The notes: generated from the sequence alone by a model not told the origin. A stretch of 5,636 nucleotides of DNA from Desulfobacterales bacterium (GCA_016735415.1 JAERRP010000069.1:1-5636); one strand, 5' to 3'. Positions 1-5,636 are shown, numbered from the stretch's first letter. A program made the numbers and translations.

Positions 1-233
1 GGGCCGCGGCCCAACGGATTGCGTCCCGCTACGGCCGCCTCAATATTCTCGGACCGGTGGAAGCCGCCATGCATCGAGTGGCCGGCCAGTATCGCTGGCA
101 GATCCTGGTCCGGGGACACAGCGCCGCCAAACTGAACCGTTTTGTAAACGACCTGCTTTACGGTGACGGCCCCGGATACGACCGGCGCGGTGTCAAAGTA
201 TTCATTGACGTTGATCCGCTCTTTATGATGTAA
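1..233 (+). CDS. priA: PriA primosomal helicase, C-terminal end (partial)
   Basis: This is the last 76 codons of a gene whose start lies before the window; the reading frame begins at base 3 and the TAA is at 231-233. The translation carries the usual PriA tail: a LNILGPVEAAMHRVAGQYRW segment (compare the family's LGP(A)..-(L/M)-..-(Y/R)RWQ(L/I)L(L/V)(K/R) strand), then QILVRG, and the closing V-x-(V/I)-x-(I/V)-D-V-D-P signature, here VKVFIDVDPLFMM. PriA is the cytosolic 3'-5' DNA helicase that reloads the replisome at stalled forks. The helicase core, the zinc-binding cysteines and the N-terminal 3'-end-binding domain are all outside the window, so their integrity cannot be judged. The gene ends 118 nt before the next start, and the gap holds its own promoter candidate. 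It is therefore probably not co-transcribed obligatorily with the selenoprotein gene. Identification rests on the C-terminal signature only. Confidence 0.87.
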   Translation, partial: AAAQRIASRYGRLNILGPVEAAMHRVAGQYRWQILVRGHSAAKLNRFVNDLLYGDGPGYDRRGVKVFIDVDPLFMM

Positions 234-241
234 ATTATAGT

Positions 242-269
242 TTGAACAGTCGGCTGGGATGATTATTCT
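242..269 (+). promoter_or_regulatory. Candidate sigma70-type promoter before the selenoprotein gene
   Basis: TTGAAC (242-247, 4 of 6 to TTGACA) is followed by a 16-nt spacer and TATTCT (264-269, 4 of 6 to TATAAT). The intergenic location and distance (about 75 nt of leader before the ATG at 352) fit, but the match is weak. It would give the DUF1573-HAD pair a transcript independent of priA. Confidence 0.28.
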
Positions 270-283
270 CGACCAGTCTGAAT

Positions 284-341
284 AACCGGCCGGGATCCCC
301 GTGAGGGCCTGAGTCGGTTCGCATACTGACAACCGAAGGAG
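284..341 (+). promoter_or_regulatory. Leader with two mutually exclusive short stems, one touching the RBS
   Basis: Bases 314-319 (TCGGTT) pair perfectly with 331-336 (AACCGA), leaving an 11-nt loop; base 336 is the first A of the Shine-Dalgarno AAGGAG. The same central strand (315-319, CGGTT) can instead pair with the upstream AACCG at 284-288, inside which GGCC 288-291 can pair GGCC 306-309. Only one arrangement can form at a time. The stems are short, and such pairings arise readily by chance, so a switch is a suggestion only. Confidence 0.22.
336..341 (+). promoter_or_regulatory. Shine-Dalgarno of the selenoprotein gene
   Basis: AAGGAG lies 10 nt before the ATG at 352. It is a near-perfect ribosome-binding site and fixes this start, which also yields a complete signal peptide. 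Confidence 0.75.
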
Positions 342-351
342 TCAACCGCTC

Positions 352-1200
352 ATGAATGCCAAACTGAAACTTGCCGCGCTAACCTTGGGAATCGTGGGAG
401 TCCTGGTGGCGGCTGCCGGCGCGCAAGACAACTCTCACGATTTGTCCGTCGGCAATGTACGGTCTGATCGCCCTGTGCTTCTGGCGACCGGAGGGTCTTC
501 CCCGCCGGCCACGGGCAGCCAGAACCCCCCGACGGTGTTCGATCCGGAGTCACCGGCCCCTGAAATGGCCGTGGCTGAGCCGCTGTTCGAATTCGGCCAG
601 GTTTTGGAGGGTACGAAAGTGGCGCACGATTTCCTGATCGAAAACCGTGGGAGCGGCGACCTGCTGATCGACCAGGTCCGCACCGGGTGAGGCTGCACGG
701 CGGTCTCGTTCCCGAGACAAATCCCCGCCGGCGGCGAGGGAAAAATACGCATCAAGATCAACACCAGCGGATATGGCGGTCACCAGATGAAAAAGACGGC
801 CACAGTCCTCTCGAACGACCCGGCCCGGCCGCGTCTGGGCCTGACCATGAGCGGTCATGTGGATACATTCGCCCAGATCAAACCCCAGCACGTCCTTATC
901 CGAGGCTATGCCGGGGAGCCGATACGCCGTCAATTGACCGTTGTACCTTCCAAGGAGCACCCTTTCCGTATCACCAGGGTTAAAGCCAAACTCGGCACCA
1001 ATATCAAAATCGCCTGGAAAGAAGAGGATACGGCCCGGGGAAAGACTTACGTCATCGAAGTGGAGAACACCAAGGCTGAAAAGGGTCGTTACTACGACAC
1101 CCTGTATCTGTTTACGGACAGCCCGCTCAAGCCGAAAATTCCGGTTCAAGTCCGCGGCAGCATTGCCGCCAAACCCGCGAACCCGACGAAAGCGCCATGA
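352..1200 (+). CDS. Secreted DUF1573-domain selenoprotein (UGA-encoded Sec113)
   Basis: Read through the in-frame TGA at 688-690, this is a single 282-residue protein. Residues 1-24 form a signal peptide (K4/K6, a hydrophobic stretch, then cleavage after A22-G23-A24). A Pro/Ser-rich linker runs to about residue 74. A DUF1573 domain spans about 76-170: PLFEFGQV at 77-84, NRGSGDLLI at 98-106, then T-G-Sec113-G-C115-T, IPAGGEGKI at 124-132 and SNDP at 154-157. A second Ig-like beta-rich region covers about 172-272. The family normally has C-G-C-T at the Sec site (in related proteins preceded by S/T-x), so TGA stands exactly for the first Cys. Homology continues without a gap or frame change on both sides, which argues against a random nonsense mutation. 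C115 is the only cysteine in the whole protein. The export signal implies an exported, probably periplasmic, location. DUF1573 has an Ig-like fold and no firmly known function; a thiol/selenol redox role is my inference. The stop overlaps the next gene by ATGA. The alternatives are a Cys-to-stop substitution, a sequencing error, or a 112-residue truncated product with re-initiation at 787, where I see no good ribosome-binding site. Confidence 0.85.
688..690 (+). other. In-frame TGA, probable selenocysteine codon (Sec113)
   Basis: This TGA interrupts the DUF1573 frame between ..DQVRTG and GCTAVSF... It sits at the first Cys position of the conserved C-G-C-T motif. One base (TGC or TGT to TGA) separates it from the usual Cys codon. 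It is followed at the right distance by a hairpin (703-718). No other in-frame stop occurs before 1198. Confidence 0.83.
691..730 (+). promoter_or_regulatory. Candidate bacterial SECIS element
   Basis: Directly after the TGA, GTCTCG (703-708) pairs perfectly with CGAGAC (713-718) around a UUCC loop (709-712). If the top G-C pair is open, the loop is GUUCCC with G first, as bacterial SECIS loops prefer. The loop begins 17-18 nt after the UGA, inside the window of roughly 16-37 nt reported for bacterial SECIS elements. A lower stem CGGCG (698-702) with CGCCG (726-730) is possible across an asymmetric bulge (719-725). The element would be bound by SelB and would direct Sec insertion. Pairing was done by eye; no folding energy was computed. 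Confidence 0.68.
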
Positions 1201-1820
1201 CCATTTCAAACCTGAAAGCCGTCATTTTCGACTGCGATGGTGTGATGTTCAACACCAGTCGTGCCAACAAAGCCTATTACAACCAGGTTCTGCAGCGTTT
1301 CGAACGCCCCCTGCTGACGCCCAAACAGTTCAAATATTGTCACATGCACACCGGTGACGAAGCCATGCACTATCTTTTCGAAGGCACGGGATTGGCGGAT
1401 GCCGCCCAGACCTATCGGTTGCAGATGGGCTACAGCGAATTCATCCACATGATGGAGATCGAACCCCATCTGAAACCCCTGCTGAAATCGCTGCGGCCGC
1501 AAATCAAAACCGCGGTGGGCACCAATCGGGCGGATACGATGGAAGAGGTCATGAACGTGCATCGATTGAACGACATTTTCGACATGGTGGTAACCTCGCG
1601 GGATGTCGCCACCCCCAAACCGGCCCCGGACATCCTCAATCGCGTTCTGGCGCATTTCGATCTGGCACCCGAGCAGGCCCTGTATGTCGGCGACTCGGTG
1701 GTGGACGAAGAAGCGGCGGCAGCGGCGGGTATCCCTTTTGCCGCATACGGCGATCCGGATCTAAAAGCCGACTACCATATCAACAGCCTGGATGAGGTCC
1801 GCGCGCTGGTGCGGCTCTGA
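1197..1820 (+). CDS. HAD-superfamily phosphatase (phosphoglycolate phosphatase-like)
   Basis: This 207-residue cytosolic enzyme has all four HAD motifs. Motif I is FDCDGV with nucleophile D12 and acid/base D14. Motif II is the GTN at 108-110. The motif III lysine is K141 in TPKPAPD. Motif IV is YVGDSVVDEE with D166 and D170 for Mg2+. The roughly 70-residue helical insertion between motifs I and II is a C1-type cap, as in phosphoglycolate phosphatase and beta-phosphoglucomutase relatives. The substrate cannot be read from the sequence. It is slightly short for Gph (usually about 220-230). No signal peptide is seen, unlike the gene before it. The ATG overlaps the selenoprotein's TGA (ATGA, 1197-1200), and the region upstream shows only a poor Shine-Dalgarno. 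Translation is therefore probably coupled to ribosomes finishing the selenoprotein. The family call is firm; a specific activity is not. Confidence 0.9.
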   Translation: MTISNLKAVIFDCDGVMFNTSRANKAYYNQVLQRFERPLLTPKQFKYCHMHTGDEAMHYLFEGTGLADAAQTYRLQMGYSEFIHMMEIEPHLKPLLKSLRPQIKTAVGTNRADTMEEVMNVHRLNDIFDMVVTSRDVATPKPAPDILNRVLAHFDLAPEQALYVGDSVVDEEAAAAAGIPFAAYGDPDLKADYHINSLDEVRALVRL

Positions 1821-1933
1821 TCGCCCCGCGCGGGGGGACCCCATCACCATCGATGTTCGATCGCGCCATTATCCTGAATCCGGCCGAAGCGCATTCTTAT
1901 TCTATCCCCCTGGCCGACCGGCGCCGGCACCCC

Positions 1934-2152
1934 TCACTGGTTGCCAAAGCCATTCTGGGCCCCGCAATCCGGACAAACCCAGGTAATGCCGTTACAGGAA
2001 AGCCCCCAGACGTTCTCGTCCATGCAGACTTGACAGATGGCAAAAGCGCACCGGCGGCACTGCCAGCAGAACGGGACGTCCCGGCGGCAGCAATGGCAGT
2101 TCCGCGCTCTGCGGATACGTCTTCGACGCCGGGATGTTTTTGGGGATGTCAT
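1934..2152 (-). CDS. Small Cys-rich, probably zinc-binding protein (hypothetical)
   Basis: This 72-residue minus-strand gene has 11 cysteines at residues 19, 21, 22, 29, 32, 35, 40, 43, 53, 60 and 63. Three CxxC knuckles are clear: C29-C32, C40-C43 and C60-C63. The knuckles are spaced like treble-clef or zinc-ribbon modules, enough for two or more zinc ions. An Arg-rich head (R8-R17) could contact nucleic acid. The stretch CMDENVWGLSCNGITWVCPDCG (43-64) reads like a conserved motif rather than a shadow ORF, and I have the impression of similar small proteins in Desulfobacterota; this is memory, not a search. The start at 2152 is the only ATG with the Cys modules intact, and its ribosome-binding site is weak (an AAGG about 13 nt upstream). 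It converges on the HAD gene and diverges from polA. The overlapping plus-strand frame at 1853-2212 has no recognisable protein features. The function is unknown. Confidence 0.72.
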   Translation of the reverse strand: MTSPKTSRRRRRIRRARNCHCCRRDVPFCWQCRRCAFAICQVCMDENVWGLSCNGITWVCPDCGAQNGFGNQ

Positions 2153-2291
2153 CGGATCAATCAGACCTTGCTGACAGAGGGCGCGACGCGCGTTCCCCTG
2201 CTTGTTGTTTGATCGCGGAGATGGTATGCCTTCGGCCCAATAGCCGCCGACCGGCCGCGTGGGCCGCTTTCATCAGCATAAGTGGTCCTGG

Positions 2292-2320
2292 CTTCTATTG
2301 CACTTAAAGGACGAAGTCAA
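2292..2320 (-). promoter_or_regulatory. Minus-strand sigma70 promoter candidate for the Cys-rich gene
   Basis: Read on the minus strand, TTGACT (2320-2315, 5 of 6 to consensus) is followed by exactly 17 nt and TAGAAG (2297-2292, 4 of 6). Transcription would start near 2285 and give a leader of about 130 nt before the ATG at 2152. It is the best -35/-10 pair I found in the divergent region. No comparable plus-strand promoter for polA is evident; TTGTTG (2202-2207), 17 nt, TATGCC (2225-2230) is poor. Confidence 0.4.
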
Positions 2321-2323
2321 CGG

Positions 2324-2339
2324 GGCGGCGACCGCCGCC
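2324..2339 (+). other. GC hairpin in the polA leader
   Basis: GGCGGC (2324-2329) pairs perfectly with GCCGCC (2334-2339) around a GACC loop, ending 9 nt before the polA Shine-Dalgarno. There is no T-tract, so it is not a terminator. It could modulate initiation or merely reflect GC-rich sequence. Confidence 0.3.
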
Positions 2340-2348
2340 GGCATCATC

Positions 2349-2353
2349 GGGAG
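2349..2353 (+). promoter_or_regulatory. Shine-Dalgarno of polA
   Basis: GGGAG lies 6 nt before the ATG at 2360. It selects this start over the upstream in-frame ATG at 2282, which would add 26 residues (Arg/Gly-rich, unlike any PolA N-terminus). Confidence 0.65.
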
Positions 2354-2359
2354 CGCATC

Positions 2360-5038
2360 ATGGCAACCACCAGGCAGATCTACCTCATCGACGGCACGGC
2401 CTATATCTACCGCGCCTACCATGCCATCCGCAACCTGTCGGACTCCAAGGGGTTTCCCACCAACGCCATCTTCGGCTTCACCCGCATGCTCATAAAGCTG
2501 ATCGAAGAGCGGCAGCCCCATTTTATCGCCATGTTTTTCGATGCCCGCGGCCCCACCTTCCGACACGAACGCTACCCGGAATACAAGGCCAACCGCCCCC
2601 CCATGCCCGACGATATGGCCGCCCAGATTCCGCATATCAAGGAGGTCACCGCGGCGTTTCAAATTCCGATTCTGGAAATGGCCGGCTTCGAGGCCGACGA
2701 CCTCATCGGCACGGTGGCCCGCCGGGCCGAAGCCGCCGGTTTCGACGTGGTCATGGTGAGCGGGGACAAGGATTTCGTGCAGCTTCTGACCGAGCGTATT
2801 TCCATCTGGGATCCCATGAAAGCCCGCGCCGTTGCGCTGGCCGATTTTCGCCGCAACAACGGCCTCGAACCGCCACAAATGATCGATGTCATGGGCCTTT
2901 CGGGGGATACCGCCGACAATATCCCGGGGGTGCCCGGCATCGGCCCCAAAACGGCTTTGGAACTGATCCGGACCTACCAAAGCATCGACGGCGTCTACGA
3001 ACACCTGGAAGACATCACCAAACCCAGGCAGCGGGCCAATCTGGAAGCCCACCGCGATGAGGCTTTCCTCAGCCGCGACCTGGTCCGGATCCAGACGGAG
3101 GCCCCTCTGGATTTTTCGCCCGCAAGGTTTCGCCGTCAACCACCGGACCGTGACCGATTGGCAGACCTTTTTCAAACCTTTGAATTCCGGCAGTTGCAGC
3201 AGGCCTTTGCCGATCCGGCCGCGCGTCCTGAAAAGCACTACAAGGCCGTCATGAACGAGGACGACCTGGACCGGTTAATCGACAAGCTGGCCCGCGCGGG
3301 TCGATTCGCGCTGGATACCGAAACCACCTCCCGGCATCCCATGCGGGCGGAGCTGGTCGGTGTGTCGGTTGCTTACGAGGCCAACAGCGCCTATTACATC
3401 CCCTGCGCGCACCGCTACCTGGGCGCCCCGCCCCAGCTGGCCCGACAAACCGTCCTGGAACGCCTGCGCCCTCTGCTGGAAGACCCCGCCATCGGGAAAA
3501 TCGGACAGAACATCAAATACGACGCCATCGTCCTGGACCGCCACGGCATCCACCTGCAGGGCATCGTTTACGACACCATGATCGCTTCTTACCTGCTCAA
3601 CCCCTCCAAACGCTCCCACAGCCTGGACCAGATTGCCCTGGATTTCCTGGGCCACAAGAACACCACCTTTCAGGACGTTGCCGGCAAGGGGCGCCAGAGC
3701 GTGACCTTCGACATGGTAACCCTCGATAAGGCCGTACCCTACTCTTGCGAAGACGCCGATATCACCCTGATGGCCTGCCAGGCCCTGACGCCGAAGATCG
3801 AAGCAATCGGCCTCAAGGATCTTTTCGAGAAAGTGGAATTACCCCTTATCCCTGTTCTGATGCGCATGGAAATGACCGGGGTCCTGCTGGACACCGGCCG
3901 GCTTCGGAAGCTGTCACTGTCGTTCCATAAACAGCTGGGAACCCTGGAGGCCAGCATCCACGCCCTGGCCGGCGAAACGTTCAACATCAAGTCCTCCCAG
4001 CAGTTAGGTCAGATTCTGTTTGAAAAACTGGGGTTTCCGGTCCAGAAAAAAACCAAGAAGAGAACCGGCTACTCCACCGATGTCGAGGTGCTGACCAAAC
4101 TGGCCGAGATGCACGAACTGCCGGCCCTGGTCCTGCGCCACCGGGCCCTGGCCAAATTGAAATCCACTTATGTCGACGCCCTGATGGAACTGATTCACCC
4201 TGAAACCGGCCGGGTGCACACCTCTTTCAATCAGACCGTCACCGCCACCGGCCGGTTGAGCAGTTCCGACCCCAATCTCCAGAATATCCCCATCCGTACC
4301 GAAGAGGGCCGCGAAATCCGCAAGGCCTTCGTGCCGCCCGAGGGCTGGCGCATTCTGGCGGCGGACTACTCCCAGGTGGAACTGCGCATCCTGGCCCATT
4401 ACGCCCGGGATGAAATCCTGATCCGCGCCTTTGCCGAGGATGAAGATATCCACGCCCGCACGGCCTCTGAAGTTTTCGAGATCGATCCGGAAATGATAAC
4501 GGACGAATTGCGGCGCCATGCCAAAGTGATCAATTTCGGCATCCTCTACGGCATGGGGCCCTTCAGTCTTTCCCAGGACCTGGGCATCAGTCAGAAGATG
4601 GCCAAAACCTATATCGACAATTATTTCAATCACTACCGGGGCGTTAAGAACTTTATCGACCAGACCATTGCCACGGCGCGGGAAACCAGACAGACCAGCA
4701 CGCTTCTGGGTCGCATCCGGCTGCTGCCGGAAATCGACAGCAAAAACCACAATATCCGCCAGTTTGCCGAGCGCACGGCCGTCAACACGCCCATCCAGGG
4801 CACGGCCGCCGATTTGATCAAACTGGCCATGATCGAGGTCGACCGGCACCTGGCTGACCAAAGATACCGCGCCCGTATGCTTCTTTCCGTGCACGATGAA
4901 ATCGTACTGGAGGTACCCCTGGAAGAAATCGACCCCGTGGGGGCCATGGTCCGGTCCGCCATGGAAAATATCTGGGAACTGGCCGTACCGCTGAAAGTCA
5001 ACCTGGCCGTGGGCCAAAACTGGGCAGAGGCCCATTGA
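2360..5038 (+). CDS. polA: DNA polymerase I (5'-nuclease, proofreading, polymerase)
   Basis: This 892-residue cytosolic repair and Okazaki-fragment polymerase is close to the usual length (E. coli 928). The 5'-nuclease domain (about 1-290) shows YLIDGTAY with D11, FFDARGPTFRHERYPEYKANR, GFEADDLIGT, SGDKDF and the helix-hairpin-helix GVPGIGPKTA. The 3'-5' exonuclease domain (about 300-500) is catalytically complete: DTETT with D319/E321, N384-x3-D388 (exo II) and Y461-x3-D465 (exo III). Proofreading should therefore be active, unlike in Thermus-type enzymes. The polymerase domain has motif A DYSQVELRI (D669, E674), motif B R718-x3-K722-x3-F726-x3-Y730, and motif C H845-D846-E847. F726 at the O-helix position equivalent to E. 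coli F762 predicts discrimination against dideoxynucleotides, as in E. coli. The gene stands alone, diverging from the Cys-rich gene and followed by an 88-nt gap. No frameshift or missing residue was seen. Confidence 0.97.
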   Translation: MATTRQIYLIDGTAYIYRAYHAIRNLSDSKGFPTNAIFGFTRMLIKLIEERQPHFIAMFFDARGPTFRHERYPEYKANRPPMPDDMAAQIPHIKEVTAAFQIPILEMAGFEADDLIGTVARRAEAAGFDVVMVSGDKDFVQLLTERISIWDPMKARAVALADFRRNNGLEPPQMIDVMGLSGDTADNIPGVPGIGPKTALELIRTYQSIDGVYEHLEDITKPRQRANLEAHRDEAFLSRDLVRIQTEAPLDFSPARFRRQPPDRDRLADLFQTFEFRQLQQAFADPAARPEKHYKAVMNEDDLDRLIDKLARAGRFALDTETTSRHPMRAELVGVSVAYEANSAYYIPCAHRYLGAPPQLARQTVLERLRPLLEDPAIGKIGQNIKYDAIVLDRHGIHLQGIVYDTMIASYLLNPSKRSHSLDQIALDFLGHKNTTFQDVAGKGRQSVTFDMVTLDKAVPYSCEDADITLMACQALTPKIEAIGLKDLFEKVELPLIPVLMRMEMTGVLLDTGRLRKLSLSFHKQLGTLEASIHALAGETFNIKSSQQLGQILFEKLGFPVQKKTKKRTGYSTDVEVLTKLAEMHELPALVLRHRALAKLKSTYVDALMELIHPETGRVHTSFNQTVTATGRLSSSDPNLQNIPIRTEEGREIRKAFVPPEGWRILAADYSQVELRILAHYARDEILIRAFAEDEDIHARTASEVFEIDPEMITDELRRHAKVINFGILYGMGPFSLSQDLGISQKMAKTYIDNYFNHYRGVKNFIDQTIATARETRQTSTLLGRIRLLPEIDSKNHNIRQFAERTAVNTPIQGTAADLIKLAMIEVDRHLADQRYRARMLLSVHDEIVLEVPLEEIDPVGAMVRSAMENIWELAVPLKVNLAVGQNWAEAH

Positions 5039-5041
5039 TGT

Positions 5042-5069
5042 TTGCTTTCACGCAGTTAGTTCTTAAAAT
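5042..5069 (+). promoter_or_regulatory. Candidate promoter before the rhomboid gene
   Basis: TTGCTT (5042-5047, 3 of 6) is followed by 16 nt and TAAAAT (5064-5069, 5 of 6 to TATAAT). It begins four bases after the polA stop. The -10 is good and the -35 is weak. The predicted start site falls on the palindrome at 5072-5085. Confidence 0.33.
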
Positions 5070-5071
5070 CG

Positions 5072-5085
5072 GACACGATCGTGTC
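5072..5085. repeat. 14-bp perfect palindrome between polA and the rhomboid gene
   Basis: GACACGATCGTGTC is its own reverse complement. As RNA it can form a 5-bp stem (GACAC/GTGTC) with a GATC loop, followed by the moderately T-rich TTCATTAATT. It could be an operator overlapping the predicted rhomboid start site or a weak polA terminator; neither is proven. Confidence 0.4.
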
Positions 5086-5126
5086 TTCATTAATTCCGTG
5101 GATGGACACTGGCGCAACGGAAAAAC

Positions 5127-5636
5127 ATGAACAAACCAAAATCCAATTCTCTACTCTGCCCCAACTGCCGCAAACTCATCAGCAGCGATGAATCCGTCTG
5201 CCCTTATTGCGGCCTCTCCCGGCCCGGCTCTCCCCTGAAGGCCAATTGGTGGACACGGGGGTTCAACAACCCCGACAAAATCATCCCCGTCATCATCGGT
5301 GCGAATGTGGGACTTTTTATCCTGTCATTGATTTTAAACCTGCGCGAGGCCAACTTCTCGATCAACCCCATGGCCTTTCTGTCGCCGGCCGGCAGCAGTC
5401 TCTCCCTGCTGGGCGCCACCGGCCGAATTCCCATCGATCACCTGATACTCACCGTTACCGGTATTCCGGCCATTGATCACCTCCTGCGCTGGCTGACCCT
5501 GATATCGGCCAATTATCTGCACGGCAGCCTGCTGCACATTGTCTTCAACATGCTGGTGCTGCGGCATATCGGCACCCTGGCCGTCAAGGATTACGGACCC
5601 TACCGCATGTTCGTGCTCTACACGCTGAGCGGCCTT
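5127..5636 (+). CDS. Zinc-ribbon rhomboid intramembrane serine protease (partial)
   Basis: The first 170 codons are present and the frame is open to the window edge. Residues 11-28 form a zinc ribbon (C11-P-N-C14 ... C25-P-Y-C28). A first membrane helix follows at about 52-72 (IIPVIIGANVGLFILSLILN). The rhomboid core begins around 95 (LLGATGRIPI). The hallmark helix has H132, H137 and N141 in LHGSLLHIVFNM, matching the rhomboid H-x4-H-x3-N pattern; the Asn serves as an oxyanion residue in GlpG. The catalytic Ser (G-x-S-G) and His lie beyond the window, so an active protease is expected but not shown. Rhomboids cut membrane proteins within the inner membrane; the ribbon would face the cytosol if the usual topology holds. 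The start at 5127 is the only ATG that retains the ribbon, and its ribosome-binding site is poor (ACGGAA). An in-frame TAA at 5091-5093 bars a much longer N-terminus. It follows polA by 88 nt. Confidence 0.88.
   Translation, partial: MNKPKSNSLLCPNCRKLISSDESVCPYCGLSRPGSPLKANWWTRGFNNPDKIIPVIIGANVGLFILSLILNLREANFSINPMAFLSPAGSSLSLLGATGRIPIDHLILTVTGIPAIDHLLRWLTLISANYLHGSLLHIVFNMLVLRHIGTLAVKDYGPYRMFVLYTLSGL

Noticed and set aside
352..690. A stand-alone 112-residue secreted protein ending at the TGA
   Set aside because: The DUF1573 domain would be cut in mid-motif, and the homology continues in the same frame after the TGA.
787..1200. A separate 137-residue gene starting at ATG 787
   Set aside because: This ATG is internal Met146 of the continuous frame; it lacks a signal peptide and a clear ribosome-binding site, and the start would omit half of the DUF1573 domain.
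550..1209. 219-residue minus-strand open frame opposite the selenoprotein gene
   Set aside because: It is antisense to well-supported coding sequence and shows no recognisable motif; a GC-rich shadow frame.
1824..1835. CCCCGCGCGGGG palindrome as a terminator between the convergent HAD and Cys-rich genes
   Set aside because: The stem is only 4 bp with a 4-nt loop, and no T-tract follows on either strand.
1918..1927. CCGGCGCCGG palindrome downstream of the Cys-rich gene
   Set aside because: Short, GC-only and without a T-tract; expected by chance at this base composition.
1853..2212. 119-residue plus-strand open frame opposite the Cys-rich gene
   Set aside because: Low-complexity Pro/Ala composition with no motif, while the minus strand encodes patterned CxxC knuckles.
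2289..2302. TGGC...TTGCA resembling a sigma54 promoter before polA
   Set aside because: GG and GC are separated by 8 nt instead of the required 10, so it cannot be a -24/-12 element.
4004..5035. 343-residue minus-strand open frame inside polA
   Set aside because: It is the complement of the polymerase domain with its catalytic motifs; Gly/Asp/His-rich shadow translation.

Overview
The window (roughly 57-60% GC by eye) looks like a chromosomal segment of a Desulfobacterota (former Deltaproteobacteria) bacterium. This is an inference from protein style: a PriA tail, a DUF1573 periplasmic protein, a very Cys-rich small protein, a proofreading PolA, a zinc-ribbon rhomboid protease, and what appears to be a selenocysteine codon, a habit common in that phylum. 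No rRNA, tRNA, IS element, CRISPR array or phage gene is visible.

Layout. Bases 1-233 hold the last 76 codons of priA. A 118-nt gap follows with a weak promoter candidate, a foldable leader and a clear Shine-Dalgarno. Bases 352-1200 read as ONE gene for a secreted 282-residue DUF1573 protein, interrupted in frame by a TGA at 688-690. A naive ORF call splits it into two fragments (352-690 and 787-1200), but both lie in the same frame, and the TGA falls exactly where the family has the first Cys of its Cys-Gly-Cys motif. A perfect 6-bp hairpin begins 13 nt (703-718) after the TGA, the right place for a bacterial SECIS. The best reading is a selenoprotein with a Sec113-Gly-Cys115 motif. Its stop overlaps the start of a HAD-family phosphatase (1197-1820) by ATGA, so the two form a translationally coupled pair.

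Convergent to that pair, on the minus strand, is a small gene (1934-2152) for a 72-residue protein with 11 cysteines, probably zinc-binding. It diverges from polA (2360-5038, 892 residues), which has intact 5'-nuclease, 3'-5' exonuclease and polymerase motifs. The 207-nt divergent region carries a good minus-strand promoter candidate and a GC hairpin just before the polA ribosome-binding site. After polA, an 88-nt gap with a promoter-like sequence and a 14-bp perfect palindrome precedes a rhomboid intramembrane protease with an N-terminal zinc ribbon (5127 to the window edge, incomplete).

The main find is the probable DUF1573 selenoprotein. It gives a redox hypothesis to a domain of unknown function. 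Because of the ATGA overlap, it also raises the possibility that the downstream HAD enzyme is made only when UGA is decoded. priA, polA and the rhomboid gene look ordinary.
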